DNA of 64,000 nucleotides. Source: Siphlonurus alternatus. Lineage: Eukaryota > Arthropoda > Insecta > Ephemeroptera > Siphlonuridae. Position numbers and translations under genes: made by a program. Numbering within the stretch: the stretch's first letter is position 1; each line of letters starts with the position of its first letter. The notes below the pieces were generated by a model. The model was not told the DNA's origin, ran no database searches, and saw nothing but the letters and a program-made list of their open reading frames with translations. Of this stretch, positions 10,801 to 21,039 are shown one piece after another. The stretch covers positions 47,947,280-48,011,279 of the forward strand of contig OX463780.1 in assembly GCA_949825025.1 (NCBI GenBank), read 5' to 3'.

Positions 10801-13627
10801 TAAAACTTTTTTTGATGACGTCATAGCATTGAATCTTAAATGGGAAAATGCATCAGTTAACATTGCTAAAATGAAAATTTATTGAGGTAGAAATTTGAAA
10901 CCTTCATTATCGTGATTCTAGCCCCTAAAAACCTTGCAAATTAAGGTTTGGTTACATTTCAATACTAAGTATGGGATTTGGCAATGTTAACTGATCTATT
11001 TTCCCATTTAAGATTCAATGCTATGACGTCATTTTTGAGAGGTTTCAAAAATTCATATAAAATCAGGAAATTGTCGTAGAATACTGTAATAGGGCTTATT
11101 CTTCATGAAATTCTCGTGCCTTTTGAAATGTTGACAAAAACTTGAAACTTATTTTTTTGTCAGTACCTCATTAGCATTGAGTTGTGACGTCAACAAGAAC
11201 TAAATTTCTTATTTTGTATTTTTGGCGTTAGGATAAAACAAAATCAGTGAGAAAACCTCAGTTACCTGGTCATCGGTGTGCGGAATCTTGTCACAGCGCT
11301 CCTCGACTTTCAGCTTGATGGGCACAAAGGCGTGGAAGTCGCGGTAAATCTCATCACCCCGAAGATTCGGAACGACTTTGCCAGAAGAGGTTGCTTGCGA
11401 TGTCACTTCGTAACATTCCACCTCCATAAACTCTTCGTTGTTATTCATTTCTTTTACTTCGTCGAATTTAATGCAAGTTTTAGAGAATCTGTAGACAAAT
11501 TTTATATTAATTTGTCCATAATATAATTATTATGAAATAGTTTAATATGTGTATATGATTTAAGATGAAGTATGATCAGAGACCTACCTTGCATGTGTTA
11601 TGACTAGAAATGAAACCAAAATTATCATAGCTTTATGAGGTCTGGGGAAGATAAAGCGCCACGATAGCTCATATATATGCGTGACAGTTTGCGCTACTCT
11701 TACGTGAAACTCTGGAGATACCATTAATTTGATAGCTACTTGTGCAGATTTCCAATTTAACCTGATGAGTTTATTTCTAGGTCTACCCTTGCAGAAACGA
11801 GTCTTCGACTGATTAGCTCGTATAACATCGTTTGTAAATTTCATTATAATAAAATTATAAATTCTCACTTCTCCTTTCTATCAGCGTCCTTCTTGTACTT
11901 GACAGGGTCGTCCTGGACCCTCCAGAAGGGTCGGTAGCAGCAGGCGAGGTCACTGACGTTGTAATGGTGCATGGCCTCGCGCACCACCCACATGGCGGTC
12001 AGGTTGGACTGCACCAGGGGGGGTCCTCGCTGCTTCCTCTTGCCGATCAAATACGTCACCTCAGAACACTGAAACACACCGCGGAGACTACAGTCAAAAT
12101 AATTTTATATTCCCCAGCGGAAATGAGAGATTTCTATTTATGTTCATATTTGAACTTTGAAATGTTACAGAGAAGTTGGTACTCGTGTTACAAACTTTAA
12201 AATTCAAATAGGAAAGACAGGATCCTCTCATTTCCGGGTACTTCCGGTGGGAACATCAAATTAATTTGACTGTATCAGAGGCGTCCGTCGCTTATGACCA
12301 AACCATAAATAAAATAGACAAAAAATTTCAGATGTTCATTGTTTTTCCAAATAATAATAATAATTATTAATGACATAAATAAGCGACGCATTAATTCGTG
12401 GCAGTGCTACTGTCACAAGAATCAGTGCAGAACCTTTGAAATTTTTGTTCTCTGTTCTAGACATAAATGACGTTTTTGATAGTGTTATTATTACATTGAA
12501 TAAAATCTTTAGTTTTCCTAAATTCTTATATTGATAGAACTGCGAAAGAAAGTTTTATTAAATGTCACTTCCGCGCTGAAACGTTTATTTTTTCACAATG
12601 TTGTGAAATTTTACTTATCGTCGCCTCAGAATATAATGTCGTATAGTATACATTAAACCAGGAGGTTTTGATGCTATTGTGGAGCTTATGCTAAAATAGC
12701 ATCAAAACTTCCTGGTTTATACGACACGTATTCTGAGGTGACGTTATGCTAAACAAAAAACAAAACAAATAAAGTGTCAGTTAGAATTATGCTGTTAATT
12801 CTAAAGTACATATAAATAATTATTATGCAATCTTGGTGGCAACACAAAACCAGCACACAACACAATTGAAATTAAATTTATTCCTCAACATTCTATGTGT
12901 GGACTACCTTGGGCACCGGCTTGACGTCGGTGACGTACTGGAGAACAAGAGAGTCCCTGGCAGCGAGGTCCGGGATTCGACACCCCGGCGTGCTCACCAG
13001 GAAATGGTCGCTCTTGGCGTCCTCGGACCTGTCTGAAGTGAGAGCATTTTGTCAGGGGGTGGTTTTCGAGGTATGGGACTCATCGGAAAATATATAAGGT
13101 CTGTTCGTAAATAAAGTAATCGATTATTATTTATGATCCTTATATATAATAATATTCCACGTACATCAATAATAATCGATTATTTCTATAATTATATTTA
13201 CGTACATAATTATAGTGTACCTTACAAAAGTAATGTGATTACTAGTAGTGTACCCATGATGTACAGTAATTTGTTTCAATAGAAGCAAAAAAAAAAAATA
13301 ATAAGCCCGCGCTTTGAGGCAGGTTTTACAGGCTAGGGCAGCACCCATCGAAACGGGCCGGGCTAGAAGTCCTAAAAATGCAGCTCGTGAAGACACCACG
13401 GTCGATGTAACAAACTTTATAAAATCTGAAACCTCGTCCATCACACCTGAGAAAGTTGACTCACCTGCATTTCTCGGCTTATCCTGGCGTATAAAAATGC
13501 AGACCACGATAATGGCAACGATGTTTACGAAGGTCGCCACCAGCATACAGTACTTGGCGCACTGAAGACCCCACATCTTTCGCTGACCTCCTGGTGCACA
13601 TTTGGTGACCTCCACCTCCACGTACAT
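4851..13627 (-). CDS. DUF229 sulfatase-like membrane protein, copy B (complete)
   Basis: Eight exons on the minus strand: 13465-13627, 12908-13032, 11869-12068, 11266-11488, 10147-10518, 7220-7525, 5516-5881, 4851-5219. They total 2124 bases, 707 residues plus TAA, with no in-frame stop and consensus GT-AG junctions. Residues about 20-45 form a single signal anchor (YCMLVATFVNIVAIIVVCIF). A Cys-bearing stalk (TPGCRIPDL) follows, then the catalytic-type domain: LGLDAMSRLNM and GDNTFPNVM (exon 5), SDHGIRYGG (exon 6), and the DUF229-typical stretch EERLPFMYIAFPDWF (exon 7). The C-terminal exon is rich in N-glycosylation sequons and Cys. Exon 5 has the same length (372 bases) as in copy A, and exons 3-6 align clearly, so the two are tandem duplicates. 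The family resembles phospho- and sulfo-ester hydrolases; I infer a lumenal or extracellular enzyme but no substrate. Intron 4 is mostly a foldback repeat; intron 5 holds a 2.09-kb DNA element. Confidence 0.92.
6360..6400 (-). repeat. Short dispersed repeat (GTTGCCTAACCT...GGCGAGATG)
   Basis: A roughly 35-base sequence, consensus AAAAAGTTGCCTAACCTNAA then GGCGAGATGATAAA, recurs at 6360-6400 (minus), 19856-19900 (minus), 31172-31210 (plus), 34570-34605 (plus, diverged) and 44383-44415 (plus). No larger element is obvious around the copies; it may be the conserved end of a degraded retroposon. Confidence 0.5.
6990..7132. mobile_element. Foldback MITE, GGGCATTCACAAAG family, copy 1
   Basis: Imperfect hairpin of about 140 bp whose arms begin GGGCATTCACAAAGCC and end GGCTTTGTGAATGCC. 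A second copy lies at 49562-49713 inside the loop of the large palindrome. It sits about 90 bases past exon 6 of DUF229 copy B, in intron 6. Confidence 0.75.
8040..10129. mobile_element. 2.09-kb inverted-terminal DNA element in intron 5 of DUF229 copy B
   Basis: Ends are mirror images: CACTGTAAAAAAGG at the left and CTTTTTTACAGTG at the right, each flanked by TA. About 250 bases inside each end carry many copies, in both directions, of a motif like ACCTAAAA(T/C)GGGTAA, so subterminal repeats are pronounced. CACTG ends recall the CMC/CACTA group, whereas a TA target duplication recalls Tc1/mariner-type elements; I cannot decide. No recognisable transposase. The right end lies 17 bases beyond the exon 5 boundary at 10147. 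Splice-bounded coding-like pieces on the minus strand lie inside. Confidence 0.7.
8589..9552 (-). pseudogene. Possible two-exon gene fragment inside the 2.09-kb element
   Basis: The minus-strand segment 9390-9552 is bounded by TGTAG and GGTATAG splice-like sites and is GC-richer than its surroundings. It reads IECIIEAGTNAKREFGACR followed by about 35 more residues with several Cys and His. Joining it to 8589-8697 (acceptor TTGCAG) keeps the frame and ends in TAA. An upstream piece, about 9652-9712, ends in a good donor (AAG/GTAAGA), but its phase does not fit cleanly. The entry phase of 9390-9552 does not match the phase-0 intron of the host gene, so it is not an ordinary cassette exon of DUF229 copy B. 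I do not recognise the protein. It could be a host gene fragment carried by the transposon or a remnant of the element's own gene. Confidence 0.35.
10653..11200. mobile_element. About 550-bp imperfect palindrome filling intron 4 of DUF229 copy B
   Basis: The left arm (ACGTCACAACTC... TCTACGACAATTTGCTGATT... TGACGTCATAGCATTGAATC) recurs as its reverse complement on the right. It occupies most of the 747-base intron between exons 4 and 5. A foldback MITE is most likely; no coding capacity. Confidence 0.75.
12619..12743. mobile_element. Foldback MITE, 125 bp, intron 2 of DUF229 copy B
   Basis: Arms CGTCGCCTCAGAATA... and ...TATTCTGAGGTGACG with an inner stem AAACCAGGAGGTTTTGATGC pairing with its complement; the loop is about 20 bases. 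Confidence 0.75.
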
Positions 13628-15716
13628 GACCTCCCTTAGTCTTCAGCAACTTGAGGAAGCTAGGAACGAACTACACCCGCCCTGCAGAGAATTCACATGA
13701 CGTATCGTTGACGTAATGTTATTCTAACGAGTCATCTTTTGTCAACGGATCCGTATTAAATACCGTAATGCGAGACTAGTAATTGATGCTAATAAACTAA
13801 ATAAACAGATAAGTCACGTCTCATGTTTCGGCATGCATGTTTATACTCGTACTGACTCGCAGTTGTGAAAATGATAGATTAATTTTAAGTCATATCATAT
13901 ATACACATGTGTTGCATGTATAATATAAAATTACTGACTATCATGGCATGTTGTCTTCTTAAATTTGTAATAATATTTATGTTTACATTATTATAGAAGA
14001 AAATAATGAAATTTACAACAACATATATTATGATACTCATGCAATGTATAAATTTTTTTCCCTTGGTATAATCATTTAATTAAGTCTTTTCAGAAATAAC
14101 TTTAGCTTTTTACCTCCAGGTTCCATGCAGGTACATGCAGTAATTCATTGTTAATTAGATTGCATGATATTATACAGTATATTGGGTACATAATAAATAA
14201 TAATAATTATAATAATTAATAACATTATAATCCAGTCCAAGCTGTTTCAACAAGAATGATAATTAAATGCCAGTTTAAGTGCCCTTTGAATAATGCACTT
14301 GGCTATAACTTTATAAGATTATAATACATATTATGACGTTTAGCTGGGTGGCACAATTAAACATGCATGGACTTGCGTTCAAGGTTTATTATAGCTGCAA
14401 GTGCCGTGGCTCACATTTGATATCACATTTTAATTAATAATACGCTCAGTTACAGTTCAACAATTGAAAGATTACCACCGGAAATAGCCGGAAGTGCGAG
14501 GTTTCTGGACTTTATAGTTCAGTTTTGAATCTAAAGCTTTTGCAGAGAGATTTTTTTAAGGAATAATTTCAAACTCTCTATAAAGTATTTTAGAGTTTTC
14601 TTGTTTATATTTCAGTCAAAAACCTTGCACTTCCGGCTACTTCCGGTGGTAATCTTTCATTTGTTGCAAGAATAATTTATAGGGAAATTACCAACATGTT
14701 TTCTCTAGAATTTAAGGCTGTTCGAAATAAGAAAAATAATGAATAAGTAACGTACAATTAAGGTTTAAACCAAAATATATGCAAGAAAAAAAATCCATGA
14801 ACAGTTTCACCTCTTGCCAATACACAGGTCAAAATTGCTTGCCACTACCACTACACAGGTCAAAATTAATGTCACTGCTAGCAAAAACCACACCCACTGA
14901 TCGACTAGCACTGTTGCCTTCTCCAGCACGTTATAATGTCTCCATATCAGTTTATGATCAACGCTAGAAGCATGAGGTCATGAGGTTATTTTGTTAATGT
15001 AACATAACAACATCACAGCTGCTTTCTCAATAGTTCAAATTATTGTTTATGATTAGAAGTTCCATATAACAAATAACGGAAGTTCCGTTCAATTTGATGT
15101 GATGCTTTGGAAACTCTTTGTTCCAAAAAAAAAAAAAAAAAAAAAATACTTCCTCAAGGATACCACAATTGTGAAATTACGAATACGAACTATGTTTCGA
15201 GCTTTAAGAAACTAAAAAAATAATAATAATAGGAAAAAATAATAAAAACAGTTATGAATTTTGAATTTCTTGGCTTTATCGCTGTAATTTTAAATAATTT
15301 TTTAAGTTCGTTATTAATACATGTCATATAATTATTTCTGACTCAACATACCAATATATAATTTATAATAATATAAATTCTATGACAATGACTGCAGAAA
15401 ATATAGCAACAAATAACAAACTTACGATTCATCAAAATGTAATTCATCTGAAAATGAAATTGGTCTTAAATCAAAATACACTACTTAACTTCTTCAAGAC
15501 ATTTGTTACTTGAATGAACGTAGAATTTAGTACAGAAAATTTAGTTGATAAGCAAACTTAAATACGTAAAACTAGGGCCACTTCTAGAAGGGGAGATATC
15601 CACCAAGAATACGCTGATAATACAACAAATTATTTTGTCGTGGAAGGAGGTAACAAAATTTCATTTTTTTTTTTTTTTTTTTGAGAAAGAGGAATTTAAT
15701 TGAAATATTACATTTT

Positions 15717-16149
15717 AAGGGTGTAAGGCCACCTATGGCCACGGGGTAGACAGCGCCATCTCTTGAAAAATAGGTTTTTAATTTCTTACGGGCAGAGTTT
15801 TTAGAGTATCGACTTGAAACTGAATTAAGGTATGGACATTGACACTTTTGATACGCAGTAAAAATTTCATTGTCGTAGATGAAACCAATTTTTAAATTCA
15901 AGCCCAAAACTGGTTTGGTTCCCGCTATTTTCAGACGGGCGGGAACCAAACCAGTTTTGGGCTTGAATTTAAAAATTGGTTTCATCTACGACAATGAAAT
16001 TTTTACTGCGTATCAAAAGTGTCAATGTCCATACCTTAATTCAGTTTCAAGTCGATAATCTAAAAACTCTGCCCGTAAGAAATTAAAAACCAATTTGTCA
16101 AGAGATGGCGCTGTCTACCCCGTGGCCTTAGGTGGCCTTGCACCCTTAA
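15717..16149. mobile_element. Near-perfect 433-bp hairpin element
   Basis: Arms of about 210 bases with only scattered mismatches and an 11-base loop (TATTTTCAGAC). The ends read AAGGGTGTAAGGCCACC and GGTGGCCTTGCACCCTT. No coding sequence; the 133-codon frame across it is a by-product of the palindrome. The high arm identity suggests a young foldback element. Confidence 0.85.
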
Positions 16150-17902
16150 GCTTTACTGCTCCAGATTATTTTCTTCAAACTAGTAATGAAAATGAAACAG
16201 TAACTGGTATGCAGAGTTAAATCTATTGATCAAATACATTAATTATCAATATTATATATTAATGTTAAATTTTACTAACTTTACGTTAAAAAATATACAG
16301 CACTTTGTACTTTTCTATTAAACTATTTACTAAACGTTATTTTAACTATAAGACCTATGTTGGTAGAGAAATTAACTTAATAACATATTGTAATACCATT
16401 GTATCATTCTGGTCAGAGGTAAGAAAATACATTTTTGCCTTAGTCGAATAAATGAAATAAATAAATGTACTGCCTTTTGTACGATAAGCATTGAGACTGT
16501 ATTGTTGCATTTTTTGCGGTAAGTTTTGTAACTGCAACTCAGCAAATAAATTAAACGCTAACATATTTTTTAATTTAAACGTTATTAATATTTTCTGTTG
16601 CTAATTTTGTGTTCGTGATTATAATTTTTACGTGTCTTACCTGGAATGACTATAATCCATTATAAAAAAAATAAAAATATACACATACGAAGACAATTAT
16701 TTGCTTTTATTTCTTAATTAATTTTCAATGTAATTTCAAAACTAAAATATTACTTACGTAATTTCCATCGTGTAACTTTTTCACGAGTGCTAATAAATCA
16801 GAAACTCTCCTATTCAATTACATGGTGTAACTGGTTATTGTTAGTAAGGTTTATCGTTTATAAATACATGCGGCCTCGCTTATCTCTTCTTTCGAAGCCA
16901 CTGTATTACATTTTATGTATATTAGCAAATCAATAATGAGTAACGATAACATTAATTTTCAATAACAATAAGGAGGAAGCGTGAAATTAATAGCAATAAA
17001 ATTATTAATTAAATATGGAAATATAAAGTTTTTTTTTTTTAGAAAGTGTCTCATTTTGAGGTAAAGTCATAAAATTTTAATTAAACAATGTGATTAGTCA
17101 AGCTAATGCTGATGTCCTACTAAACCAATTATGATTGTATTTTACTGTAATTCAATGTGAAAACCTTATCCATCTCTAAAGTCTGTACCATAAACGACGT
17201 TTGGCATCCAGATGTTAGTGATAAGAATTCACCTTCACCACACAAATTCAATACACATCGTTGCCGATACCGTGTGAAAAAATTACTTTATATTATCCCT
17301 TCGCTACATTCCAGCGTGCAACCACCGATTTTATAACAAAAAGTTCCAATCGCTACTAAAATGTTTAAATATCCAAATTCCGTCGTTAAGATTATTGCAA
17401 TTATTTGTTACATACAGTCTAACAGATCTTACATTACTTGTAGACTCTATGACGCCTATTATAGCTTTGAGATATGTCTAGCCGTATGTCTGGCCATGTT
17501 AAAAAGCAAAAGACAGTCGCCGTGCGCAGTCGAACTACATAACACGTAAAGTAATATCTGTAATACTGTATACGCTGTGTATTATTAACAAGTCTCGCAG
17601 CGTTTCGTGCTCGTCAAACGTAGTGAAGAAGTTATGAGACGGCGATTTAACCTCTTGCCTCTTGGAGGGGAGGGGGGTAAGATATATAGTTCAATACGTT
17701 CCTTCCTGTGACCCATTGATAAGGAAAAATAAAGGAAGAAGATAGTTATAATCAACATTATTTTATTCATAGAGCACCTGCCTGTGATAGCAATGCCTTG
17801 ACTTTCTCTAAACGTTAGATAAATATTATAATAAACTGGTCGTCACTTAAAAGACAAAGAAAAAGTTTCGTGACGTCAAACCAACTTTAAATGAAGACCA
17901 GT

Positions 17903-18253
17903 TTATAAAGATTCTTCTATTAACCTTTGTTCGACTTTTTCAACATCTGTCTTAATTAGTAGCTCTAATTTCAAAATATTTATTTTATTTTGATAACAGC
18001 CAATTCGTGCAATAAAAGTTTTTAAATTTTGTTCTGGATTCGCGCCAGTCTGGGTGGGTTTGCAAATCATCACATCAGTGAGAGATAAAAATGTTTTTAT
18101 TTGTTGATACACGTGGTGTCTCATACGTTCTTTGAGATCAGCTGCATGTGGTTCCATTTGGCAGTGATTTTGTTTTTGTGTATTTCTGGAACCACCTTTT
18201 GTCGATGTGCTTTCATAATAATCATAATTCAAAACAAAAAATATTTCCATCAT
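17903..18253 (-). CDS. Unrecognised 116-codon open frame, weak
   Basis: The frame is hydrophilic with mixed composition (for example MEPHAADLKERMRHHVYQQI). That is less repetitive than random AT-rich frames here. It has no recognised domain and no paralogue in the window. It could be a fragment of a transposable-element protein, or chance. Confidence 0.12.
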   Translation of the reverse strand: MMEIFFVLNYDYYESTSTKGGSRNTQKQNHCQMEPHAADLKERMRHHVYQQIKTFLSLTDVMICKPTQTGANPEQNLKTFIARIGCYQNKINILKLELLIKTDVEKVEQRLIEESL

Positions 18254-20128
18254 GTTACATCATATATAAAGTTTGTTTGTACATAAGACTTTTTATAATA
18301 CTCTAAGCATTGTTGTGGAATCACTTCGCAAAATGCAGCTCCGTAAGAAAACAAAGCTTAATTTTTTACGGCATGCTGCAGAAATTTTCGAGTATGTGAA
18401 ATAATCTTACTAACACAAGATGCAAAACAAGATACATGATATAGTGATAATAAAGGTTAATTTTAATGTTAAGAGATAAGAAAATGGATCTTATCAGAAA
18501 ATATATTATTATCTCTTGTGAACTCAATTATTATTTTATTAAGTCTAATTATCTTAAATTTGATGTTTTATTAATAACAGTTAATAAAATTTTAATGTAA
18601 CATACTCATTTACTCATCATGGATATTACAAAAATGTGGGAAGTAAATTACCATAAATTACATTCGTTTGAATGAAATACAAGTTCATCAACGATAACAT
18701 TACAGTCTTGTACAATGTTTACTGGCCATTTGTGATAAGAACTTCCGTTTAAATAATATAACTAAGACTTCCGCATTGTTGCTATTGTTTTTATCATCAG
18801 CATTGTTGGGAGTGAATAATAAGGTGTACAGCTAGGATCATTATTGTTGTCATGCGTTCTTCACCAATTATGAAAATCCAAAATATAATTATGCTACCTT
18901 CTTGAACAACCTGAAAGTCAGTTTATATTAATTATAGCGATATTAAAAATAAATTATATGTTTTTTTTTTAATATTTTTTTTTATTATTTTTAAATGAAA
19001 ATTCAGCGAAACTATTTTTATAATTATTAATTTTTTAAATAATTGCTAGAAGGGAAAGTTGTTGCAATTGGGAGCAGTTACATTTTTTAATCCATAATAA
19101 TGTTCATTTTTCTATATAAGACCAGGAAGCCGCGTTTGGTTTCGTTTACGTTCCTGAGTTCACAATAATTATCGTAATGCCATAAAATTGATGAAATATC
19201 ATGTCTATGACATTACAAAAAGAAATGTTAGTTAATAGGCTTTGTAAATAAGTTATAAATATTTTTAATATTTCAGTAACATCAGTTGACTTATATCAAC
19301 CAAAATTGTCAACATCTTTAAATAAAACATTAAATTTTACATCAAATTATCAACAAGCATGCAATATTCTGTAGTTCATAATAAGTCTAATTTGTTTTCA
19401 GTTCCTTTTTCTCTTCAGAATGTGAACCTAAAAAGTTAAATTGATATTAGTAGAGTACATGAGAAACAAAGGACAGCATTATTTTATATTATGCATGTGA
19501 AGTGTAGTTTTTATTCAATTTTTTATTTTATATTATTTATTTCCAGTACAGGAAGTGCTAGTATAGTACTATCAATTTTGTTGTCAGCTATATGCTTATA
19601 ATAATAGTAGGAAAATACAATTTTATCAATGCATTATTCAGGGGAGGGAGGGGGTACTTGTAATTTGTTTATTTTATTTTATACTGCCCTTTAATTTCCA
19701 CAAGGAGGTTCGCAATTGACTTGTTTTTAATTTTAAATCAATAATAGAAGGATAATTTGGTTTTGAACTACACAGTTATAATATATTGAGCTAATTTTTA
19801 AAATACTGAGTACTAAAACCATAAAAATCTGCACACCTACAAATAAACAAGCATGGACAAATAATTTCTCCTTGAGGTTAGGCAACTTTTTCTGCACCAA
19901 AATAGATTTAGTTGAACATAATGTCGTCCCCACTTATCTTTGGTTTGACATCACGCAACCCTCCTATTAAAATTATATTGGAGGACAAAGGAGAAGGTTC
20001 GTGACGTCAGATCAAAGATAAATGGAGACGACTTTATGCGGCAGGGGAGAGCTTGAAAATGTCATCCTAGTTATCAAGATGGCATGATAATGTGGAATCT
20101 TATACATTGATTTTTTTGGATAATCTAT

Positions 20129-20961
20129 TCACCATTTCGTACTGTTATAACATACACAAGTATAAACATATACAGTAAGAATTGAAAGCTCACCCCAGAT
20201 CTGACGCATGAGGGTGTCAGTGATGAAGTACCAAAAGTACCCGTGGAGGAACATGCAGGGAATGAAGACGGTGTGCTGGCGAAGGTTCATCACCGCGAGG
20301 AACGGGTACGGCCATTGTCCCAACAGCCATCCCAGCATGTAGATCCTGGACATGAGCACCGTTTAGACAACGAAGGAGTGATAACTTTAATGGAACTCAA
20401 AATATTTTATTGCAGAAATGGATAGAGGGTGAAAATTTATGCTTTTCTGATTATTTTCAGATTTTTTTTTTTTTTTAATTGAAAGTCTGTTTTATAACGT
20501 TAGGAGGCGTTAAAGCCTATCTTTTTCTTAAGGAGTGACGCCTCGTGACGTCATAAAACAGATTTTTAATAAATTGTTTAAAAATAATTTCCGGTCTCTC
20601 AGGAAAAAATCCGAGTAGAAACAATAACGTCATTTCTGCATTAAAAAATTGAGGTCGTTACTTTATTGTAAAACTATATCTTCAACTCATCCTTCACACG
20701 TCTAAATCTAATCTTATTACGTCTTTTTAACTCAAAAACACATCTTATTTCGTTCTCGCTTACAAAGTGAGGATAAAATGGAAACAATATTTCTAATATT
20801 TCATGATCAATAACAGTAAAAAAGACGCGCGTAATATCACATTTTTCCCTCTTTTTTCCTCCAAAATAATGCAAAATAGGAAGAAAAAAGATGAAGAGAG
20901 ACGTTAAAAGTAAATAAAAGATGAAATTTATTTTAACTCTGGAATCGTTATCTTATAAAAA

Positions 20962-21039
<78 letters not shown>

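Larger units (their letters stand above)
13628..20128. other. Non-coding stretch between DUF229 copy B and the AIG1-type gene
   Basis: AT-rich, with no exon-like reading frame supported on both ends. It holds a CCGGAAGTAG-family MITE (about 14460-14660), a large hairpin (15717-16149), a poly-A run near 15127 and a weak 116-codon minus-strand frame at 17903-18253. The promoter and any 5' UTR exon of copy B should lie just above 13627; a possible acceptor (TCTCTGCAG) is near 13685. Confidence 0.6.

Noticed and set aside
15584..15985. 133-codon frame over the hairpin
   Set aside because: The peptide is itself nearly palindromic because the DNA is; not a gene.
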